From an uncultured Clostridia bacterium (lineage in GTDB: Bacteria > Bacillota > Clostridia > UMGS1810): a DNA stretch of 64,000 bases. Position numbers and translations under genes: made by a program. The DNA is taken from the NCBI GenBank assembly GCA_934481345.1, contig CAKSPF010000003.1, positions 177,187 through 241,186 of the forward strand. The letters are read 5' to 3'. Below the pieces are notes generated by a model that was given only the letters and a program-made list of their open reading frames with translations, made no database searches and was not told the DNA's origin. Shown here piece by piece: positions 19,540 to 27,954 of the stretch; the first letter of the stretch is position 1, and each line of letters begins with the position of its first letter.

Positions 19540-21984
19540 CTATTTTGAAAGCATATTGAAAAGCATTTTTGCAATTTCCGCTCTGCTTGCATACTCATGC
19601 GGTCTGAAGCTTCCGTCCTCAAAACCGTTTACTATGCCTTTTTGCTGCATAAGAATCACGGCGTCTTCAGCATAATCGCTCACAGAGTCAAAATCCGTAA
19701 ATGACTGCGTGCCGGCAGTAGTTTTATCAGTCAAAATGCGGGAAAGAATCACGCATATATCCTGCCTTGTAATCGGCATATCGCTGCCAAATTCATCTTC
19801 GGAAATTCCGTTTACAATTCCGTTTTCATACAGTGCCATTACATATTGGTAATACCAGCTTTTCGCTTTTACGTCGGCAAATTTTTCATCTTTGCCGTCA
19901 TAGAGCGCAACCCCTGAAATTACCGCCGCCATTTTTGCCATCTCTGCTCTTGTCACGCTTGCGCCGGGATTGAATTTTCTGTCGCCCGGCTTGCTTATTA
20001 CTCCTTTTTCGGCGAGCTTATATATTGCCTCCTGTGCCCATGCGTAATTTTCCAGATCATCAAAGCGGTATTCACTGCTGCCCGTCATGCTTGTGTCGAT
20101 ATTAAGGCCGACGCCTCCGCCCGTTTTCGAGCTTGAGCCGCCACCGGTGCCTCCCGTGCCGCTGTCAGTCTGCTCTGCTTTTGCCACGAGGCTGTCAAGG
20201 CTTGCCTGCAATGCAGTATAGTCCGTAACGCTGTTTATATTTTCAAGCCATTTTGTTGCAACGCTGTACTGTTTTTCGGATGAAAGCTTAAGATATTTTG
20301 TAAAGTCCAGTCCGAGCTCGTCCGCATACTTTTGCAAAAGAGCCGTTTGACGCGAATAATTGGTGAGCGACTTCATCTCATATCTTATAAGCGTTTCCGC
20401 AAGTGCAAAAAGATATGACTTTTCATCGCTGATTTTGTGTCCGCACTTTTCAAACAATCCGTCAACATTCGCTTTATCGGTAATTTTGGGATAAATGTCA
20501 TTGTATGCCGCGCTCTTGCCGGCACTCAGAAGCAATCCGTATTCATCCGTTACACTGCAAAGCGTCTGCCTTTTTGAATTGAGCGAGCTGTATGCCGAAG
20601 CAATGATAATTTCATTTATAAGTCCGTCACCGTCATCAATACTCTTTTGGGAAAGTGTACCGAACACCTCGTCCTTATCCGCAGTTCTGAACACCGGCAA
20701 TGGGGAAATTCCCAAATTGTCAGAAACTTCCTCCGTAATAACGGCGGCAATTTCATCTTTGCTCTTTCCGTTTACCTTCGAAGCAATTTCATCCGCATAC
20801 GAAGGATTTGTTATGACACATTCCGAAATAAGTTCATCATCAATATCGGAGTAACCGTTTATGTTGCTGACAACGATTTTTGCATTTATCCTCGGTTTGC
20901 CTATATCCGGCAAAGAAGCATTCATAGTGTATGAGCCGTTCGCATCGGTGCTTACCGTTTTTTGGAGCAAATCGCCTACCTTAATGCTTATTACCTTGTT
21001 TTCGTTGCCTTTTCTGAGTTTTCCGCTCACGGAAATTTTGCCGTTTTTTGCTTCGGCATTTACTATCATATATTCATCAACGACTTTTGCATTTTCAACC
21101 GTTACACCCGAACCGTCCTCGGCAAATCCGATTATCTTGAAGGTTTTGTCGGAACCGGCTTCAAACGGAAGCATAATTTTGGATTTTTCGTTTTTGAAAA
21201 GTATATAATCCCTGCGAATGTCATCGCAATATACGGAGATGTATGCTTTTTCAGCGTCGGTCTGCGCCTCAAAACTCAATGCATAGAGCTTGCCGCTTTC
21301 AAATTTATCGGCAGATGCGGTGCAGATGATGCCGTTTTCTTCATCTTGTTCCGCAAAAAATACAATTTTTCCGTTGTCATTCAATATTTCTTTATTTATG
21401 CTTTTCCATGATTTATTTGAAATTATTTCCTCGTCGAAAGTAAAATTATCAAGGCAGACACTCTCTTGAAATTTAATGTTATAGAATGCAATGCGCACAC
21501 GCACGTCAGACATATTACTGTCGGCAGTCCAACTGAAAGTGCTGCTGCACCACTTGCCGCTCTCGGCTTCAAATTCCGGCGATATTGCCACAGCCCTGTT
21601 TTTGTGCGTGACTATAAAACGCATTTTAACGCCGTCGCCTTCCGCAAATAAATCGACCGAAGCCTTATACTCTGCGTCCTCATTTACATTAAGCGAGGTT
21701 TTGCTGTATATTCCCTGATATGCAAAACCGCCGCTCAACGGACTGTCGCTTGACTTTTCGCCGAGCGTTTCCCCCGGAATAAACTTAAGCGCCGCTCCGC
21801 CCTGAGAAATGCTCAGGCTCTCACTCAACGACGGCATAACGGTGTCGCTGCGGCCGCTGTAACAGATACCGAACCCATTTGTACCGTTTTCAAAATCACC
21901 GTTATCTATTGCGTTATGTGCCGCTGCGGCGGTACAGTTTGCCAGCATCATCGCAATAACAGCAATTACGCACATTTTTTTCAT
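19540..21984 (-). CDS. CBM-containing protein with three C-terminal SLH domains
   Basis: An 814-residue protein. The Met at codon 12 of the open frame (MKKMCVIAVIAMML) is chosen because it starts a signal peptide and has GGGGGA six bases upstream. Residues about 25-190 look like a CBM4/9 or CBM22 module (AIDNGDFENGTNGFG, closing SVCLDNFTFD). The centre (about 310-600) has repeats of an unnamed type followed by a Thr/Ser/Gly-rich linker. Residues about 640-814 hold three SLH domains ending ASRAEIAKMLFNMLSK. It can therefore tether a glycan-binding module to the cell wall. The AraC-type gene lies upstream on the same strand. Confidence 0.87.
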   Translation of the reverse strand: MKKMCVIAVIAMMLANCTAAAAHNAIDNGDFENGTNGFGICYSGRSDTVMPSLSESLSISQGGAALKFIPGETLGEKSSDSPLSGGFAYQGIYSKTSLNVNEDAEYKASVDLFAEGDGVKMRFIVTHKNRAVAISPEFEAESGKWCSSTFSWTADSNMSDVRVRIAFYNIKFQESVCLDNFTFDEEIISNKSWKSINKEILNDNGKIVFFAEQDEENGIICTASADKFESGKLYALSFEAQTDAEKAYISVYCDDIRRDYILFKNEKSKIMLPFEAGSDKTFKIIGFAEDGSGVTVENAKVVDEYMIVNAEAKNGKISVSGKLRKGNENKVISIKVGDLLQKTVSTDANGSYTMNASLPDIGKPRINAKIVVSNINGYSDIDDELISECVITNPSYADEIASKVNGKSKDEIAAVITEEVSDNLGISPLPVFRTADKDEVFGTLSQKSIDDGDGLINEIIIASAYSSLNSKRQTLCSVTDEYGLLLSAGKSAAYNDIYPKITDKANVDGLFEKCGHKISDEKSYLFALAETLIRYEMKSLTNYSRQTALLQKYADELGLDFTKYLKLSSEKQYSVATKWLENINSVTDYTALQASLDSLVAKAEQTDSGTGGTGGGSSSKTGGGVGLNIDTSMTGSSEYRFDDLENYAWAQEAIYKLAEKGVISKPGDRKFNPGASVTRAEMAKMAAVISGVALYDGKDEKFADVKAKSWYYQYVMALYENGIVNGISEDEFGSDMPITRQDICVILSRILTDKTTAGTQSFTDFDSVSDYAEDAVILMQQKGIVNGFEDGSFRPHEYASRAEIAKMLFNMLSK

Positions 21985-22307
21985 GACTTTTCCCCCGATT
22001 ACATTATTTTTATACAAATATGATACAGGATTTGGATTTTATTGTAACTAAAATTTTTTGTGATTTTTCTTTTATTTTTAATAAAAAGCACATAAACCAT
22101 TTAGGTTGTTACGGCAGGAAAATTACCGTGCAATCTGTTCATTGCGGAATTTTTAAGATAAAAAAGTTCAGGTTGACATAATGTGAAAAAGGCTGTAAAA
22201 TTGATTTCTTAATGATAGAATATAAATAATGTAATAGGTGAAATTTTTTACGAAAAAGCGCAGACAAAAAATAATTAGCAAAGATAAAAAAATACCATAA
22301 TCGGCAT

Positions 22308-23174
22308 TTACCTTTTCCGATTAAATTCCGTTTTGTTTTCTCTGTATTCACTCGGAGTCAACAAGGTAATTTGTTTAAATACGCGGTTAAAATATGCAGC
22401 GTCGGCATAACCGCACTCAAAGGCTACGGACGTTATCGTTTTTTTAGTATTTTTGAGCATTTTTTTAGCATTTTCTATTCTTACAAAATTAAGGTATTTT
22501 TTAAAGGACATGCCGATTTCTTTTGAAAATTTTATTCCAAAATACTTTTCGTTTATAAAGTACATTTCCGCACAAGCTTTAAGCGTGATGTTTTCCGCAT
22601 AATTTTCATCAATATATCGGCAAATATTATGAACAGCCCAGTTAATATCATGGTTTGCGGTATCCTTTTCCTCATTGTGCAAAAGAAGAATATAGCTTTC
22701 TATGGCTTTGGCAATCTCTGTGTACTGCTCAATATCCACGGTATGTATGCCCTTTTTGATAAGCGGTTTCAAAATATCGGCAGAAGCTTTGGTTACCTTG
22801 CATGCGGCATTAAGCCTTTTGATACTTCTGTCACTGTCGGTTATAATATTTCCAAGATAAATAATGCATTTAACTTCATAGTCAACAACCACGGGATATG
22901 TCACCTCCGACATACCGTAGCTGCACATTCCCCAAAAAGCCGTCTGTGTTTCCACAGCCTTTCTGTTTGCCCTTTTTTTACATTCAAGGCACAGTTTCAG
23001 CCCCTTTTGAGTAGATTTTGCACAGCGGCAAAACTCCGACATATGTATGCGGTTTGCATAATCAATACGCAGATTTTCGCCCTTGAGTATGCCTGATATG
23101 TCATGTATGCATATTTTTATTCCCATGTTCTTTTCAAGTGCAGATATAAATTTATTCAAAGACATTACTTGCAT
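22308..23174 (-). CDS. PocR-domain AraC-family transcription regulator
   Basis: A 288-residue regulator. Residues about 10-165 are a PocR sensory domain, recognised by the Cys-rich segment FCRCAKSTQKGLKLCLECKKRA followed by CSYGMSEVTYPVVVD. Residues 185-288 carry the two helix-turn-helix motifs of AraC proteins (TSVAFECGYADAAYFNRVFKQ and the terminal LTPSEYRE). PocR domains sense small metabolites such as short-chain diols or sugars. A GTG start three codons upstream is possible, but the ATG at 23174 has the better-spaced AAGGCGGTG site. It is divergent from an FAD oxidoreductase and upstream of the surface glycan genes, so it may control either. Confidence 0.88.
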   Translation of the reverse strand: MQVMSLNKFISALEKNMGIKICIHDISGILKGENLRIDYANRIHMSEFCRCAKSTQKGLKLCLECKKRANRKAVETQTAFWGMCSYGMSEVTYPVVVDYEVKCIIYLGNIITDSDRSIKRLNAACKVTKASADILKPLIKKGIHTVDIEQYTEIAKAIESYILLLHNEEKDTANHDINWAVHNICRYIDENYAENITLKACAEMYFINEKYFGIKFSKEIGMSFKKYLNFVRIENAKKMLKNTKKTITSVAFECGYADAAYFNRVFKQITLLTPSEYRENKTEFNRKR

Positions 23175-23195
23175 TTTTTTCACCGCCTTAGATAA

Positions 23196-23224
23196 ATTAT
23201 AGCATTTATATAACTTTTGTGCAA
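23196..23224 (-). promoter_or_regulatory. Promoter of the PocR/AraC regulator gene
   Basis: On the minus strand TTGCAC (23219-23224) and TATAAT (23196-23201) are separated by 17 bp, a strong housekeeping-type promoter. The -10 ends about 20 bases before the chosen ATG. Confidence 0.7.
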
Positions 23225-23245
23225 GCTTTTCGGCGATTTATATAC

Positions 23246-23251
23246 TATAAT
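23246..23251 (+). promoter_or_regulatory. -10 element of the FAD oxidoreductase gene, weak -35
   Basis: TATAAT at 23246-23251 precedes the gene by about 30 bp. The position 17 bp upstream (23223-23228, AAGCTT) is a poor -35 and overlaps the -35 of the divergent regulator promoter. A promoter of this form often depends on an activator, and the adjacent AraC-type protein is the obvious candidate. Confidence 0.5.
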
Positions 23252-23282
23252 GAAATCATCTTAATAAACGGAGGAATACGTT

Positions 23283-24536
23283 ATGGAAAACAAATTTGAC
23301 GTTATTGTAATCGGAGGCGGTTTTTCCGGTGTTGCAGCTGCACTGGCAGCGGCAAGAGAAGGAATGAACGTGCTGCTTGCAGAAAAATCAAACTGTTTCG
23401 GCGGCGCTGCCGTGAATTGCCTTGTAAATCCTTTTATGCGGTTTACAACATACGGTGATGAAAAACTGCTTTCAGCAGGAATTTTCAAAACAATCCTGGA
23501 GGAACTCGCAAAGGAAAATGCTTATATACACAAAAAAGATCACTATTTTGACGAAGAAGTGCTCAAACTCGTGCTTAACCGCATGGTTATAAATGCAGGC
23601 GTCACACCTCTGTTTCATTCATATCTTACATCTGCCGAAGTTGAAAACGGCAAAATTAAATCCGTTGTTTTATCGGGAAAATCGGGCAACATAAGATTTT
23701 ATGCGGATTATTTCATAGACTGTACCGGTGATGCAGACCTCGCGGTGATGGCAGGATGCGGCTATATGCTCGGCAGACCGGAGGACAATCTGTGCCAGCC
23801 GATGACACTGTGTTTCAGAGTCGGTAATGTTGATACCGACGCTTTCTGGGCGGATTACAAAAGGCTTAACACGATTTACAAACAGCAAAAAGCTGAAGGA
23901 AAAATCAGAAACTGCCGCGAAGATATACTGGCATTTTCCACGCTTGCAGACAACGTTATCCACTTTAATTCCACAAGAATAGTCAAGCTCAACCCTACAG
24001 ATGTATTTGATTTGACCAAAGCCGAAATTGAAGCAAGAGAGCAGGCATTTGAGCTGTTCAAATTTATAAAAGCTAACAGTGAAAGCTTTAAAAACGCTTC
24101 AATGATTTCAACCGCTTCGGAAATCGGCATACGCGAAAGCCGCATGATAAACGGTTTGTACACAATTACCCAGGACGATTTGCTTAACTGCCGTAAATTC
24201 AACGACGGAATAGCAGCATGCAACTATGATATTGATATTCACAATCCCGAGGGCAGCGGTACAAGCCACTACCTGTTTGCCCCCGGAACATACTACACTA
24301 TCCCGTATCGCTGTCTGTGTCCGGACAAGACGACAAATCTGCTTGTCGGCGGAAGATGCATTTCGGCAGACCATGCGGCGCAGGCTTCTCTCAGAATTAT
24401 GCCGACCGTGTGCACGCTCGGAGAAGCAGCCGGAGTCGGTGCGGCAGTTGCATTCAAGCAAAAATCCGGTGTTGCGGATGCTGATATAAAAACCATCCAA
24501 AGAATACTCCGCCAAAACAACGCCGTAATTGATTAA
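23283..24536 (+). CDS. FAD-dependent oxidoreductase (FAD_oxidored family)
   Basis: A 417-residue flavoprotein. The N-terminal dinucleotide fold VIGGGFSGVAAALAA lies at about 9-23 and is followed by the FAD ribose acidic end LAEKSNCFGGAAV. The C-terminal VGGRCISADHAAQASLRIMPTVCTLGEAAG block is typical of the pfam12831 group, whose members are often encoded beside glycan-degradation genes but mostly lack defined reactions. GGAGG lies before the ATG. It is divergent from the PocR/AraC regulator and followed by a strong hairpin terminator. Its substrate is unknown. Confidence 0.87.
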   Translation: MENKFDVIVIGGGFSGVAAALAAAREGMNVLLAEKSNCFGGAAVNCLVNPFMRFTTYGDEKLLSAGIFKTILEELAKENAYIHKKDHYFDEEVLKLVLNRMVINAGVTPLFHSYLTSAEVENGKIKSVVLSGKSGNIRFYADYFIDCTGDADLAVMAGCGYMLGRPEDNLCQPMTLCFRVGNVDTDAFWADYKRLNTIYKQQKAEGKIRNCREDILAFSTLADNVIHFNSTRIVKLNPTDVFDLTKAEIEAREQAFELFKFIKANSESFKNASMISTASEIGIRESRMINGLYTITQDDLLNCRKFNDGIAACNYDIDIHNPEGSGTSHYLFAPGTYYTIPYRCLCPDKTTNLLVGGRCISADHAAQASLRIMPTVCTLGEAAGVGAAVAFKQKSGVADADIKTIQRILRQNNAVID

Positions 24537-24648
24537 TAAAGAAATCATCATAATATCATTTTAAACACGTCACATGATGACTAAATACAAATAAAAGAAC
24601 TCACGGGAATACTGTCTGAAAAGATATAGGCAGTAATCGAAAAATTAA

Positions 24649-24679
24649 GCGGCCGACGCAGCGTAAGTGCGTCGGCCGC
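24649..24679. terminator. Bidirectional terminator between FAD oxidoreductase and ybaB
   Basis: A 12-bp GC-rich stem (24649-24660 with 24668-24679) with a seven-base loop. T-rich flanks on both sides let it serve the plus-strand FAD gene and the convergent minus-strand ybaB gene. Confidence 0.8.
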
Positions 24680-24699
24680 CGTTTTCTTTATAATTGAAA

Positions 24700-25041
24700 T
24701 TAAAACAATCCGGGAATATTTAACCCGCCCGTAATTGAACTCATTTTTGATGAATTTGCGTCATCTACCTTTTTGATTACGTCATTAACTGCCGTAAGGA
24801 TAAGGTCCTGAAGCATTTCCACGTCATCGGGATCGACAGCTTCGGGTTTGATATTTACTGACAAAAGCTCTTTTTTGCCGGACATTTTGACGCTTACCGC
24901 ACCGCCGCCGGAGGTTGCTTCAAACTCCGTCTGTTCAAGTTCCTCCTGCATTTTCATCATATTCTGCTGCATTTTCTGGGCCTGCTTTATCATATTATTC
25001 ATATTGCCGCCCATTCCCATTGGTATTCTTGATTTAGCCAT
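24700..25041 (-). CDS. ybaB: YbaB/EbfC family nucleoid-associated protein
   Basis: A 113-residue protein of the expected length. The N-terminal Met/Gln-rich helix (NMNNMIKQAQKMQQNMMKMQEELEQ) and the core sheet (VSVKMSGKKELLSVNIKPEAVDP) are diagnostic of YbaB. It binds DNA as a dimer in other bacteria. In most Firmicutes it lies between dnaX and recR; here it lies downstream of the yycI-like gene with a good GGAGG site, and neither dnaX nor recR is nearby, which is unusual. Confidence 0.93.
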   Translation of the reverse strand: MAKSRIPMGMGGNMNNMIKQAQKMQQNMMKMQEELEQTEFEATSGGGAVSVKMSGKKELLSVNIKPEAVDPDDVEMLQDLILTAVNDVIKKVDDANSSKMSSITGGLNIPGLF

Positions 25042-25055
25042 TTACAGTCCTCCAG

Positions 25056-25853
25056 TTATTTTTTATTGTTATATGTGCCGTCTGTGGCATCGTAATAATA
25101 AACATTGTTATTATTGTCTGTTATTTTATAATACGGCAGTGCCGTAGCGGAAACATGCCCCGTTGTTCCGTACATCGAATCCGACAAATAACCGTATTCA
25201 ATATTATTTATTGTTACCGGAACGCTGTTTTTGATTTGCTCATTTTCTTTTAAATCAATCAGAACCGAGGTTATATAAACCATTTCCCTTGATTTTGAAT
25301 TTGACGTTACATCCTTTGACTGCGGATTGTACCATTTGCCCGAGATGCTGTACCCGTTTTTATCTACAGCAACTTTTATGCTGCTGTCAAAAAAGCAGTA
25401 TTTCTGAACATAACAGTTAACGGTAAAGGTCTTTTTGCCGTCTTTGGCTTTTATATCGGAAAAGCGCATAAAATCGGTATCAAACCCGCAAGCCGAAAGG
25501 TGTTTTTTTATATCTTTTATCATAGCCTTATTATTCTTATTATAAATCTCAGTGTTTTTAAATTCAGCGCTGAAAGTATCGTTTGCAAGCTCAAAATCCT
25601 TGTAATATCTGCTGTTTTTAAAGCGATTGGTATATATCACATTTCGGGTTTCCACATTTTTTAAATTTGTAAGCTTTTTCGGAATAACCGATTTATCAAT
25701 CCCTATTTTTGCAGAATTTAACACTTCAACCGTATTTTCGATTGTTTTATCATCTATATGAAAAGACAAGGATGCCGCAAGCGAAAAAATCAAATATATA
25801 TTTATTCCGAGAAAAAGAACAATTAAAAAATTTTTAATCTTTCCCAAATTCAT
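25056..25853 (-). CDS. yycI: YycI-like regulatory membrane protein
   Basis: A 265-residue protein with one N-terminal membrane helix (residues about 6-28, NFLIVLFLGINIYLIFSL) and an extracytoplasmic domain in the style of YycI. A GTG three codons upstream is possible, but only the ATG is well spaced (10 bases) from AGGA. YycI and YycH together hold the WalK sensor in an inactive state in Bacillus. Here it lies 33 bp after the YycH-like gene, which supports the assignment; direct sequence resemblance is modest. Confidence 0.75.
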   Translation of the reverse strand: MNLGKIKNFLIVLFLGINIYLIFSLAASLSFHIDDKTIENTVEVLNSAKIGIDKSVIPKKLTNLKNVETRNVIYTNRFKNSRYYKDFELANDTFSAEFKNTEIYNKNNKAMIKDIKKHLSACGFDTDFMRFSDIKAKDGKKTFTVNCYVQKYCFFDSSIKVAVDKNGYSISGKWYNPQSKDVTSNSKSREMVYITSVLIDLKENEQIKNSVPVTINNIEYGYLSDSMYGTTGHVSATALPYYKITDNNNNVYYYDATDGTYNNKK

Positions 25854-25886
25854 ATTATGCACATCCTGTTTACTTTTATAAAATAA

Positions 25887-27329
25887 TCAGCGTTTTTTCG
25901 TTATAATTCTTATTTCATTTTCGGCAGTTTTCGCAACCCAGCAAGGATTGCATACTGTTTTGCCGTCATCGCCGGCATATGCCAGATATACGTCTGTTAT
26001 GGTGTCGGACTTTATGGAATCCGAAGCCATAAGAATATCAAGCGCCTCAATTACGCTCATATGTTCGATTTCATCATTATTTGAATTATATCCGTTTACA
26101 ATCTGCCTGTATGATACAATACGCGAATTTTTAACCGTTATTTCAATTGCATGGTTAATTTTTTCATGCGTATCGGTTTTTTTCAGTCTGCTTATAACCT
26201 CCATACCGTCTGCATAGTAGTCTATAGTCAGCCGAAAACTGCCGTCCGAGTCATCCCTTGACACCGAGGAAAGGTTTATATCCATATTGTGCGAAGTGAG
26301 GGCAGTATCCCACACATTATTTACAAATTCAATACAGTCTATGAAGTTGTCGTAAAATTCCGCCGAAGTATTTGACGAAGAATCAAGCGCTATTCCCTTG
26401 GTATCATCAAGCGCCCGGTATTCCAGAAGTCCGTCGCTGTACATTCGTATGCTTCCGTAGTTTTCTACAAAAACGATTGAATTGTCCGTATCAATATATT
26501 TCTTTATATTTGTCGTATTAAATCCGAACGAACGGAGTATAGGAAGATACAAATCCTTGCTTTCGCTTATTTTATCAAAATAATTAATCCTCGTCACAGA
26601 CGCGGTTGTGCCGGAATTAAGAGGCAAAATCACCTGCGGTTCAATAATTATTTTCTGTTTGACGGAATCATTCTTTTTATCAAAATTCAATTCAAACGAA
26701 TATGGGTATTCGCCGACAGAAAATACCGCATATTTTTCTATAATTTCGCTTAGACGCTTTGAATCAATATTTAAAGGAACGTCAACAAATTTTTCACCGG
26801 AATCATCATTGATGAGCATATGCGCCTTGCCGGGCGAATCGTTATCAAAGGCAATAATAAATTCCTTCATTGATACTATCCCGAAGTCACTGATTGCAGT
26901 ATCCATGATTGCCGAGAATGTCTTTGCATCATAAGAAACAGGATACGCTATATACACAGACGCGCCTTTCAGTGAGTCCTTCCATTTATCCGGTGTTATC
27001 TGCGAAAATTCTTTCTCGCTAAGTCCTGATTTAAGAATACTTTTAACCATAGGCAGCATAGTATTATAATTAACGGACGTATTTGTATACAAGGCTCTAA
27101 GCTCATTGTTATTTACAATAATTTTTGACGGGTTCGATATATTTTCCTTGGAAAGATAATACGTTTTTTCGACAGGTTTTTCTCCAAATGAAAAATAAGA
27201 TGTTAAATTAGAAAAAAAATTATAGCCGTCAGGCCATAATTTTTCACTAAACCATTTATTTATGGTTAATATAATGCTGCAAAATACCAGTAAAACCAAT
27301 GCTGCGGTTTTAAGGCTTTCCTTTTTCAT
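25887..27329 (-). CDS. yycH: YycH-like regulatory membrane protein
   Basis: A 480-residue protein with an N-terminal helix (AALVLLVFCSIILTI, about residues 7-22) and a long extracytoplasmic part. Start chosen at the ATG with GGGAG six bases upstream, eight codons inside the open frame. YWPD-like text near the helix (KLWPDGYNF) and the length match YycH proteins, which inhibit the kinase WalK together with YycI. Position between a WalRK pair and a YycI-like gene supports it. Note that it is separated from walK by a small secreted-protein gene. Confidence 0.78.
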   Translation of the reverse strand: MKKESLKTAALVLLVFCSIILTINKWFSEKLWPDGYNFFSNLTSYFSFGEKPVEKTYYLSKENISNPSKIIVNNNELRALYTNTSVNYNTMLPMVKSILKSGLSEKEFSQITPDKWKDSLKGASVYIAYPVSYDAKTFSAIMDTAISDFGIVSMKEFIIAFDNDSPGKAHMLINDDSGEKFVDVPLNIDSKRLSEIIEKYAVFSVGEYPYSFELNFDKKNDSVKQKIIIEPQVILPLNSGTTASVTRINYFDKISESKDLYLPILRSFGFNTTNIKKYIDTDNSIVFVENYGSIRMYSDGLLEYRALDDTKGIALDSSSNTSAEFYDNFIDCIEFVNNVWDTALTSHNMDINLSSVSRDDSDGSFRLTIDYYADGMEVISRLKKTDTHEKINHAIEITVKNSRIVSYRQIVNGYNSNNDEIEHMSVIEALDILMASDSIKSDTITDVYLAYAGDDGKTVCNPCWVAKTAENEIRIITKKR

Positions 27330-27392
27330 AACAATCTCCCGTATTTCCGGCATTATGCCGCTGATTTGCTATCCGTCCGCAAGTGCTGTCAA

Positions 27393-27863
27393 TCAATAGC
27401 TGAGCAGACTTTGCCAAAGTGATTTAACATTTTCGGAAACACTGCTTTTGAGCAATGTAATCTCAAGCTTTACGGTTTCTATAACTTCGCCGTTTGATGA
27501 AGCGACAACCATTATATTGTTAAGACCGTTTTTAAGCTCTATGCTCTGTGCATAAAGACCGCTTGCACCTACTGTAGCTTCAAGTGCCTTGCCGTCAATA
27601 TACATTTTTTCATATGTATTGGTGGAAGTGTTGAGCGAATACAGAGTAACTGTCGTATTTGGCAGTGCAATTGCCGAGATGACGCATACCTTGCCTGTAG
27701 TGGAAGATATGACCGATTCGGGATTGCGTATATCTATAAGATAGTTTGAATTTCCCTCATAATCCTTCGGGAGATTATCCGCTGCTGCCAAAGAAACAAC
27801 CGGTAATATTATAAGTGCCGTAGCAAGTATAAGCGCTGTCAGTTTTTTAAATGTAAATTTCAT
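27393..27863 (-). CDS. Small secreted protein in the walRK operon, unknown function
   Basis: A 156-residue protein with a signal peptide (cleavage near VVSLAAAD, residue 28). The body is a single beta-sandwich-like domain (TVTLYSLNTSTNTYEKMYIDG, NGLNNIMVVASSNGE), reminiscent of bacterial Ig-like domains. I do not recognise a family. It lies between walK and yycH on the same strand, which is not the usual Bacillus arrangement. A role at the cell surface linked to WalK signalling is only an inference from position. The ATG three codons into the frame is better spaced from AAGG than the GTG before it. Confidence 0.65.
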   Translation of the reverse strand: MKFTFKKLTALILATALIILPVVSLAAADNLPKDYEGNSNYLIDIRNPESVISSTTGKVCVISAIALPNTTVTLYSLNTSTNTYEKMYIDGKALEATVGASGLYAQSIELKNGLNNIMVVASSNGEVIETVKLEITLLKSSVSENVKSLWQSLLSY

Positions 27864-27954
27864 TCTTATCACGCCTTTTAGTTATTTTGTATTAATATTA
27901 TACTATCTGTTTGTTACAGAAATATTACAGCAGTCTTAAAATAGCATAACATAT

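Noticed and set aside
22139..22351. 70-residue minus-strand ORF overlapping the regulator end
   Set aside because: It overlaps the AraC-type gene in another frame, is AT-rich and has no family resemblance.
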